Below, one piece after another: positions 57,685-64,000 of a DNA stretch of 64,000 nucleotides (positions are counted from its first letter, which is position 1; the number at the start of each line of letters is the position of its first letter). A program made the position numbers and the translations under genes. The notes beneath the pieces were generated by a model. It did not search any database. It was given only the letters and a program-made list of their open reading frames with translations, and was not told the DNA's origin. Where the stretch lies: contig CAXSFM010000002.1 of NCBI GenBank assembly GCA_964236735.1, positions 62,001 to 126,000 on the forward strand. Direction: 5' to 3'. Source of the stretch: JAIVJG01 sp964236735. GTDB lineage: Bacteria > Acidobacteriota > Blastocatellia > Pyrinomonadales > Pyrinomonadaceae.

Positions 57685-60600
57685 TCAGGCAGCGATGAGC
57701 CTGTCAGCGTCGAGCGCATCTTTGATGAGTTGAAACTCAGACATCAACTGCATAACGAGTTGACGCATGTTCGCGCCCGGCGCGCCTTCCACCTTCGCTT
57801 CCTGCTCAAGTTGGAGGCTGAGTTGCGCCATGCTCTCCGCGCCCATACTGCCGCAGCTTCCCTTGAGCGTGTGCGCCTCGCGCGCCAATCCTTCGCAGTC
57901 GCCCGCCGCGAGCATCGGCGTCAAAAACGGCAGACGCTCCGATGTGTCGTTGATGAAAATCTCGACGAGTTCGAGCGTGATGTCTGCGCCGAGGTCTTCA
58001 CGCATCTCCTCAAGTTTGCGGCGCACTTCGCACGCGCTTTCAGAGCGTGACGCCGTGGCCGCCGCCGCGGCGGCTGCTGCTGGCGCATCTGCCCGCTCGC
58101 CGCACGTCTCCGGCGCAGCGTCTGCTTCGATTGAAGGCAGCCACCGCTCCAGCATGGCGGCGAGTTCGTCCTGTCTGACGGGCTTCGGCAGGTAATCGTC
58201 CATTCCCGCTTCCAGGCATCGCTCGCGGTCGCCCTTCATCGCGTTAGCCGTCATGGCGATGACGGGCGTGCGGCGTCTTGGTGGTGGGGCTGATGACGAT
58301 GAGTGGGTCGCACTCTCTTCGCGGGCACGGATGGCGATGGTGGCGTCGAAGCCGTCCATCTCCGGCATCTGGCAGTCCATCAGCACGAGGTCGTAAGGGA
58401 CAAGCGCCAAGGCTTCGAGCGCCTCGCGCCCGTTGCCCACGGCATGTGCCGCGTAGCCGAGTTTCTCCAACTGGCGCAACGCGACTTTCTGATTCACGCT
58501 GTTGTCTTCGGCGATGAGAATGCGCGCCGGCTTGCGCGGTGTGTTGGCCTTGGCATCGTTCTTTCCCGGCGCGAACTGCGTGCCGTCGTGTCCCGTCTGT
58601 GACGTTTGCGAATTCTTCGTGGGCGTGCTGCCTTCAAGGTCAGTCGCGTCGGATGAGACGAGTGTGGCGAGGCCGTCAAAGAGTTGCGATTGCTTGACCG
58701 GCTTCGTCATGTGGACGACGATGCCGGCCTGCCGCAGGTCTTCGCCATCGCCCCAGTTGCCGAGCGAGGTCAGCATCATCAATTTCGTCCCTGCGATGTG
58801 CGGGTCGGCCTTGATGCGGCGCGCGAGTTCGAGTCCGTCCATCTCCGGCATCTGCATGTCGAGAATCGCCACGTCGAACGGATCGCCGGCGGCGGCTTCC
58901 TGACGCAGCATGATGAGCGCGTCGGCGGCGCACGGCGCGCTCTCGTTGCGAATGCCCCACGACGTGAGTTGATAGAAAAGGATATTGCGATTCGTCTGAT
59001 TATCGTCAACCGAGAGGACGCGCATTCGCGCGAGGTCTGTTTCGGCGCGCGTCCTGGTGTGCGTCTGCTGCGCGGGTTGCTGTTGCTTCTCGAAGCGCGC
59101 GGTGAACCAGAAAGTCGAGCCGCGCCCCTCTTCGCTCTCGACGCCGATGGAGCCGCCCATCATCTCGACGAGTTGTTTCGAGATGGCGAGACCGAGTCCC
59201 GTGCCGCCGTACTTGCGCGTCGTCGAGCCGTCGGCCTGCACGAAGGGACGGAAGAGTCTTTCGCGCGCCTCTGCGTTGAGGCCGATGCCCGTGTCCGTGA
59301 CGGCGAAGCGGAGCGTCGCGTGTGTGTCAGCTTCCGAGATGATCGTGACGCGCAACACCACATCGCCGCGCTCCGTGAATTTAATGGCGTTGCCAATCAG
59401 ATTGGTGAGCACTTGACGAATGCGCCCCGCGTCTCCGCGCAAGGCCTGCGGCACGTCGCCGTAAACAAGCGAGGCGACTTCCAAGCCCTTCGTATGCGCT
59501 CGCGCGGCGAGCAACTCGACCGCCCCTTCGACGATTGATGAAAGCTCGAAGTCGAGCGTCTCGAAGTGCAGCTTGCCCGCTTCTATCTTCGAGAAGTCGA
59601 GAATGTCGTTGATGATTGTCAGGAGCGAATCCGCGCTCTGATTGATGGTCTCGGCGAAATCGCGCTGCTCGCTGCTCAACTCGGAGTCGAGCAAAAGGCC
59701 GGTCATGCCGATGACGCCGTTCATTGGCGTGCGTATTTCGTGCGACATGTTGGCGAGGAATTCAGATTTGAGACGCGCCGATTCAATCGCCACATCTCGC
59801 GCGCGCTCCAGATCCGTCTCCATCCGCTTGCGCTCCGTGACATCTATGAAGGCAGCGATACCATAAGCGATCTGCCCATCTGTGTCGTAAATCGGCGCTG
59901 CCGACACTTCGAGAGACGCAATCGCATCAGGGCGATGTATCTCAATGTCACTGACGACCACTTTTTCTCCGCGTAAGGCCATCGCGACTGGCATTCGCTC
60001 GGCGGGGTATATCTGGTCAGTATCTGCCAGATAGACTTTATATACCTCGCCCATATTATCGAGTGAGGCATTCGGAATGATGCCCGCGCCGAGAATTTGC
60101 TGCGCGGCCTGGTTGGCGTAATAAGGTTTTCCGCTCCTATCAACTACGAAGAGTCCGACGGGTGTGGCGTCCATCAATTGAAAGATCGTTGTCTGACTCT
60201 CAAGCAGAGCTATCTCGGCTTGTTTCCGCACAGTGATGTCGAGCGCCGTCCCCACCATCTTCAACAGGCTGCCGTCTTCGTCGAGCACGACCTTGCCATC
60301 TATATGGACGAATCGCACCGTCCCGTCGGGACGAATAATGCGATGATCATAGCTCTTGAATGTCTTGTCGCGAAGAGACGCGCTGGTGAGCGCCATCACC
60401 ATCTCGCGGTCTTCCGGGTGCAGGCAACCGAGATATGTCTCATAAGACGCGCCGAACATTTGAGGGTCAAGGCCAAAGATGTAGAAATGCTCGTCCGACC
60501 AGGTGACGACTTTGGTCTTCAAATCTAACTGCCAACTGCCGACGCCGGCGATGTGCTGCGCCTCTTTCAACTGCGCCGCGCTTTCCTGTAGAGACTCTTC

Positions 60601-63063
60601 GGCGCGCTTGCGTTCGATGGCGAGCGCGATCTGCCCGCCGACCGAGGAGAGAAATTCGAGGTCGCGCTCCGAGTAAGCGTTCTTGTTATCGTAGTGTTGC
60701 ACGACAAGCACGCCAAGCGTCTTAGAGGGCGTCCGCAAAGGCACGCCGAGCCACGCGGCGGGCGGCGTCCCGACCAATTCGATTTCACCTTGCCGCACCA
60801 ATTCCTCAAACATCTCAGTGTTCATCAGGAGCGGTCGCTCCGTGCGATAGACGTAGGCTGTGCCTGTCTTCTTCGTTTTGAACGTGAGCGTGGGGCTATC
60901 AAACTGGTCAACGTGGAAAGTCTGCTCAAATAAACCCGTCGCATGGTTATGGAGCGCAACGAAACAGTTCTCCGCGTACAAAACTTTTTTCAGCGAGCCA
61001 TGAACGAGATGAAGCAACTCGTCGAGATTCGCGGTCGTGCTGACGCCCTCGATAATCTCGGAGATGACCTGCCGCTCGGCCTCCACGCGCTTGCGCTCGG
61101 TGATGTCTCTGGCGACAGCCTGAAAGCCGGCGACGTTTTCGCCTTCGACGAGGAGTTGCACATTCTGGCCGAGCCAGATTTCCTCTCCATCCATCGTCAC
61201 CGCCGGATACTCGTAATAAGTGTTGGCGATACGTTTGATCAATTGCCGGCCATAGAAGCGGCTCGCTGCGGCGTGCCAGTCCGGGCGAATGAGACTGAGA
61301 AAATGGCTCCCTACTAATTCTTCCTCCGACGCGCGCATCATCCGCGCGCCCGTCGCATTGATGAAGGTGAAATGTCCCTCCACGTCTGCACGATAGATGA
61401 TGTCGCTCGCGTCGTTGACGATCTGCTGGTAACTCTCTTTGCTGCGGCGCAGGTCTTCCTCCATGCGGACGCGCTCGGTGATGTCGCGCGACGCGCCGAC
61501 GATGCCGGTGACACGCCCGATGGAGTCGAAGATGGGAGCTTTGGTGGTCAACACCCAACACTCGCTGCCGTCCGCAAACGTCTCTTTCTCAACCTTGTCA
61601 ACGATGGGCACGCCCGTCGCGATGATGCGCTGCTCGTCTTCAAATGCGGGGCGCGCGTGTTCCTCCGTGAAAAAGTCGAAATCACTTTTGCCGATGGCCT
61701 CTTCCGGCGAGTTGATACCGCGCAGGTGGACGTGGCGGCTCACGCGCACGAAGCGGCTCTCCGTGTCCTTAAAATAAATGGCGTCGGGAAGATGATCTAA
61801 CAGCGTCTGGAGCAGGTTGCTTTCGTGACGTAGCGCATCCACTGCGCGCTGCCGCTCGACAACGCGGCCAAGCTGCGTGCCGATATGCGCCACGACTTCG
61901 AGAAACCTTTCGTCCGGCTCTATAACCTCGGCGATAAAGAACTCAAGGACGCCCACGATCTCCGTGCCGACCAGCAAAGGGAACGCGAAACCAGCTCGAA
62001 TGCCAATGTCGCCGGTGGCTGCGAATCGCGGAAAATTCGACTCTTTCCTAGTATCGGCGATCCATTGTGGACGCGCGCTTTCCAGCACGCGACCGGGCAA
62101 TCCCTGTCCTACGGCTAGCCGCGTTTTTTCGGTGATACGGCGAAACGCATCGAAGCGCGCGGGGTCGTTGAGATGCCAGATTTTCGAGGAGACGAGTTCA
62201 TTCGTACCATCGCCCGCCATGAAGTAGGCGTGGCCGACCGGCCAATCCGTGAGCCGGCAAATTTCCGTCAGGCAGATGCGCGTCGCTTCTGTGAGGTTGG
62301 CGGCTTCATTGGCGGCTGTGGCTGCCACTTGTAGCAACTGCACGGAAGTCGTCTCGTGACGAAGCGCGTCGTGCATCATCTCCAGCGCGTTAATAGATTG
62401 GCGAACTTTCCGCGCGGCGGGACGAAAGATAAACAATCCTTCGGCCAGCAACAACGCCAGCGCGACGAAGAGCCATGACACTTCAAGCTTGCCAACCATG
62501 ACGCTGTGCGCCTCTGACTCTTTCTCGTACTGCCCCACAATCCCGCTCATCATTTCGAGATACGGCGGCTCCGCGTCGAGAATTTTTTCAACCAGCGCGC
62601 GGGTCTCCGCTTCACGCGGCGGGATGGTGGACTCCGAGACGTGGAACAACAGAGCTTGCGCTGCATCATGGAGGGCAAAATATGACGGGTCGAGGCGAGC
62701 GAATCTGCTCCTTATCTCGTCGCTGTTTGTGCCTGGCAGCATGAGTTCCGCGTCGCCATGCTGCAAACCGAGATGCACGCGCTCCAGCGTCCGCAGTGAT
62801 GCGCGAAGCTTCGCGCTCCACCGTTGCCGCCCGGCGGCGTCGGTTGCCGCCAGCAGCGCGAGCGCATCTGTGCCCAACTCCTCACTGAGCACTCGCTGTC
62901 GCCCCGTGACATTGAGGATGTGCGCCTCGTGCGCCTGTTGATCTCCGGCACGTCTGACAGCGAAGAATCCGATTGCCAAAACGAGCGCCGTCGCGCATAA
63001 CGCCGCGACGTAGAGCAGTGTGAGATGTTGGCGGGGCGTTTGTTGAAGATGTGTTGAAGTCAT
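57685..63063 (-). CDS. Giant hybrid histidine kinase, PilJ-type sensor, GAF/PAS array, two receivers, HPt
   Basis: This 1792-residue protein has, in order: membrane helix about 17-37; periplasmic PilJ-type sensor about 40-185 (HILNVTGRQRVLSEELGTDA); second helix about 190-212; GAF about 245-395; PAS 405-530 and 545-660; GAF 690-835; PAS 850-965 and 975-1100; HisKA with His near 1130 (MSHEIRTPMNGVIG); HATPase about 1230-1345 (DTGIGLN and GGTGLGLAIS). Two receivers follow, with phospho-acceptors in DVAILDMQMPEMDGLE and DLVLMDCQMPEMDGFD, and a C-terminal HPt domain (LAREAHTLKGSCGSMG). A multistep phosphorelay is complete within one chain. Two response regulators flank the gene on one side and a divergent pair on the other. 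The signal might be a small molecule or a surface cue, judged only from the PilJ-type sensor. Confidence 0.93.
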   Translation of the reverse strand: MTSTHLQQTPRQHLTLLYVAALCATALVLAIGFFAVRRAGDQQAHEAHILNVTGRQRVLSEELGTDALALLAATDAAGRQRWSAKLRASLRTLERVHLGLQHGDAELMLPGTNSDEIRSRFARLDPSYFALHDAAQALLFHVSESTIPPREAETRALVEKILDAEPPYLEMMSGIVGQYEKESEAHSVMVGKLEVSWLFVALALLLAEGLFIFRPAARKVRQSINALEMMHDALRHETTSVQLLQVAATAANEAANLTEATRICLTEICRLTDWPVGHAYFMAGDGTNELVSSKIWHLNDPARFDAFRRITEKTRLAVGQGLPGRVLESARPQWIADTRKESNFPRFAATGDIGIRAGFAFPLLVGTEIVGVLEFFIAEVIEPDERFLEVVAHIGTQLGRVVERQRAVDALRHESNLLQTLLDHLPDAIYFKDTESRFVRVSRHVHLRGINSPEEAIGKSDFDFFTEEHARPAFEDEQRIIATGVPIVDKVEKETFADGSECWVLTTKAPIFDSIGRVTGIVGASRDITERVRMEEDLRRSKESYQQIVNDASDIIYRADVEGHFTFINATGARMMRASEEELVGSHFLSLIRPDWHAAASRFYGRQLIKRIANTYYEYPAVTMDGEEIWLGQNVQLLVEGENVAGFQAVARDITERKRVEAERQVISEIIEGVSTTANLDELLHLVHGSLKKVLYAENCFVALHNHATGLFEQTFHVDQFDSPTLTFKTKKTGTAYVYRTERPLLMNTEMFEELVRQGEIELVGTPPAAWLGVPLRTPSKTLGVLVVQHYDNKNAYSERDLEFLSSVGGQIALAIERKRAEESLQESAAQLKEAQHIAGVGSWQLDLKTKVVTWSDEHFYIFGLDPQMFGASYETYLGCLHPEDREMVMALTSASLRDKTFKSYDHRIIRPDGTVRFVHIDGKVVLDEDGSLLKMVGTALDITVRKQAEIALLESQTTIFQLMDATPVGLFVVDRSGKPYYANQAAQQILGAGIIPNASLDNMGEVYKVYLADTDQIYPAERMPVAMALRGEKVVVSDIEIHRPDAIASLEVSAAPIYDTDGQIAYGIAAFIDVTERKRMETDLERARDVAIESARLKSEFLANMSHEIRTPMNGVIGMTGLLLDSELSSEQRDFAETINQSADSLLTIINDILDFSKIEAGKLHFETLDFELSSIVEGAVELLAARAHTKGLEVASLVYGDVPQALRGDAGRIRQVLTNLIGNAIKFTERGDVVLRVTIISEADTHATLRFAVTDTGIGLNAEARERLFRPFVQADGSTTRKYGGTGLGLAISKQLVEMMGGSIGVESEEGRGSTFWFTARFEKQQQPAQQTHTRTRAETDLARMRVLSVDDNQTNRNILFYQLTSWGIRNESAPCAADALIMLRQEAAAGDPFDVAILDMQMPEMDGLELARRIKADPHIAGTKLMMLTSLGNWGDGEDLRQAGIVVHMTKPVKQSQLFDGLATLVSSDATDLEGSTPTKNSQTSQTGHDGTQFAPGKNDAKANTPRKPARILIAEDNSVNQKVALRQLEKLGYAAHAVGNGREALEALALVPYDLVLMDCQMPEMDGFDATIAIRAREESATHSSSSAPPPRRRTPVIAMTANAMKGDRERCLEAGMDDYLPKPVRQDELAAMLERWLPSIEADAAPETCGERADAPAAAAAAAATASRSESACEVRRKLEEMREDLGADITLELVEIFINDTSERLPFLTPMLAAGDCEGLAREAHTLKGSCGSMGAESMAQLSLQLEQEAKVEGAPGANMRQLVMQLMSEFQLIKDALDADRLIAA

Positions 63064-63460
63064 GAATCAGTACGGCGTCGGCCTCTTTGATGGAGAAAAT
63101 GGGCGGCGTGCAAGTTCATCTCACGGCGAAGCTATTGGTGCGCCCCGAGGTGGGTGCGCGGCGAGACTGCCGCTTGCGAGTAAGCGAAATCCATGCCACG
63201 CACACATGCGGGCGCGACAGTGGAGCAACGACGCGCCGAAGTGACGGAATACCGTCGCGCCGGAGCCGGATGCGTCCAACTAACCGTCACCGGCGCGGGA
63301 GGGAAATGTTGATGAGACATTTCTCAACGCCGGGTTGCTTGATAAAAGAAATAAAAGCTGTTGCGGAGTGACTGTGGCGACGGGGCACACCAGTTGCTCA
63401 AACACTGTGTGAGGCGATGGTTGTGTACGTCACCATGACGCCTGTGAAGGAAATAAAGCG
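63064..63460. other. Divergent intergenic region with short inverted repeats
   Basis: This 397-base gap lies between the hybrid kinase and the response regulator pair. Two small inverted repeats are seen: GACGG AATA CCGTC near 63243-63256 and a CGCCGG/CCGGCG pair at about 63258-63296. No gene, RNA family or convincing promoter hexamers were recognised. It must hold promoters for both directions. Confidence 0.45.
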
Positions 63461-63910
63461 ATGAAGAAATCCATACTCTATCTTGACGATGATGCGATGT
63501 GTCTCAGCGTCTTTGAGGAAATGTTCGACGCGGAATTCGACGTGCGCGTCGCGCTGACGGCGACGGAAGCGCGGCGGATGCTGGCCGAGCGCGGGGCGGA
63601 CATCGTCTTCAGCGATCAGATGATGCCGGACACGCGCGGCACGGAGTTTCTGCGCGAGGTCGCCGCGGCCGGACGCGACCAGAGTTATCGCGTGCTGCTC
63701 ACGGGCAGCACGGTCGTGGGCAGCGTGCTGGCGGAAATCACCTCCGGCGTCATCCACACATTTATCACTAAGCCCTGGACGGAGGAGGGCATCCGCAATG
63801 TGCTGGAGCGCGCTGAACTCAAGAAGCGGGAACCTGCGCCGCTCTGCGATTCTCTGCCGGGCGGCGCGGGGCGTAGTTTTGAGGCTCGCGCTTTTTCATC
63901 ACATCGTTAA
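63461..63910 (+). CDS. Response regulator, receiver domain (149 aa)
   Basis: The receiver begins SILYLDDDAMCLSVFEEM; the phospho-acceptor Asp is in IVFSDQMMPDTRGTEF near 53 and the conserved Lys is in HTFITKPWTEEG near 104. The phrase FITKPW after the phospho-site resembles receivers linked to RpfG-type or cyclic-di-GMP output, but here there is only a short, charged C-terminal tail and no effector domain. It precedes a second receiver gene by 18 bases in the same direction, and is divergent from the hybrid kinase, which likely phosphorylates it. Confidence 0.9.
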   Translation: MKKSILYLDDDAMCLSVFEEMFDAEFDVRVALTATEARRMLAERGADIVFSDQMMPDTRGTEFLREVAAAGRDQSYRVLLTGSTVVGSVLAEITSGVIHTFITKPWTEEGIRNVLERAELKKREPAPLCDSLPGGAGRSFEARAFSSHR

Positions 63911-63928
63911 TCTAAGGAGGCGCGCGAG

Positions 63929-64000
63929 TTGCGCTGTGAAAGTTTAATGAGAGTTTTGATTGCCGAAGATGATCCGGTTTCGCGACGCCTGCTCGAAGTG
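63929..64000 (+). CDS. Response regulator, 5' fragment (window edge)
   Basis: The visible codons give LRCESLMRVLIAEDDPVSRR and the window then ends. ILIAEDDP-type N-termini are diagnostic for receiver domains. A TTG at 63929 has AAGGAGG eight bases upstream and is in frame with an ATG at 63947, which has no ribosome site nearby, so the TTG is preferred. It is probably co-transcribed with the preceding receiver gene. The output domain lies outside the window. Confidence 0.75.
   Translation, partial: MRCESLMRVLIAEDDPVSRRLLEV

Overview
The window reads as one contiguous, GC-rich bacterial chromosome segment. Three traits suggest a Gram-negative Acidobacteriota member, probably class Blastocatellia: a PEP-CTERM protein, a large secreted DUF4394/Calx-beta/DUF4214 protein, and RND/TolC efflux with bacillithiol-type (BshB1) chemistry. 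This placement is inferred from gene content, because no rRNA is present.

Layout. 1-1603: the 5' part of an MFS transporter and an orphan gene. 2068-8462: signalling, with a membrane HD-GYP/GAF/GGDEF protein behind a multi-hairpin leader, then an NtrB-like kinase overlapping a sigma-54 response regulator. 8597-10620: a TPR protein and a PEP-CTERM protein. 10824-30751: a long, mostly minus-strand aromatic catabolism island. It holds a hotdog thioesterase, benzoate/2-aminobenzoate-CoA ligase, tryptophan 2,3-dioxygenase, kynureninase, an old-yellow-enzyme reductase and a salicylyl-CoA 5-hydroxylase-like monooxygenase. These are followed by acyl-CoA dehydrogenase, three enoyl-CoA hydratases, RidA, an SDR, a TetR regulator, BoxB and BoxC. 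30946-36401: tRNA-Sec, dprA, a P-loop protein, an FmdE-family protein and topA. 36544-46705: an M28 peptidase, the DUF4214 protein, a TPR protein, a phosphoesterase, a lipid kinase and three small membrane-stress-type proteins. 47194-55310: TetR, RND adaptor, RND pump and TolC-like channel. 55518-64000: a 2H phosphoesterase, BshB1, and a phosphorelay cluster around a 1792-residue hybrid kinase.

The catabolic island makes one coherent proposal. Tryptophan is opened to kynurenine and cleaved to anthranilate. Anthranilate is activated to 2-aminobenzoyl-CoA and dearomatised by a monooxygenase/reductase pair that Azoarcus evansii carries as one fused protein but which here is two genes on opposite strands. 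The product is then degraded by beta-oxidation-like enzymes, with RidA as a candidate enamine/imine hydrolase. BoxB/BoxC add the aerobic benzoyl-CoA epoxide route. Kynurenine formamidase and BoxA are not seen here.

The most unusual signal is not a gene. At least seventeen intergenic hairpins have arms built from tandem 7-base units. The units fall into several unrelated sequence families, yet the architecture is the same and many loops share a CTTGYC-like motif. In seven genes the stop codon lies inside the element. Two further hairpin families, three CACAGAGG-type copies and two nearly identical 74-base copies, occupy other gaps. Together these look like a genome-wide system of intergenic heptad hairpins.
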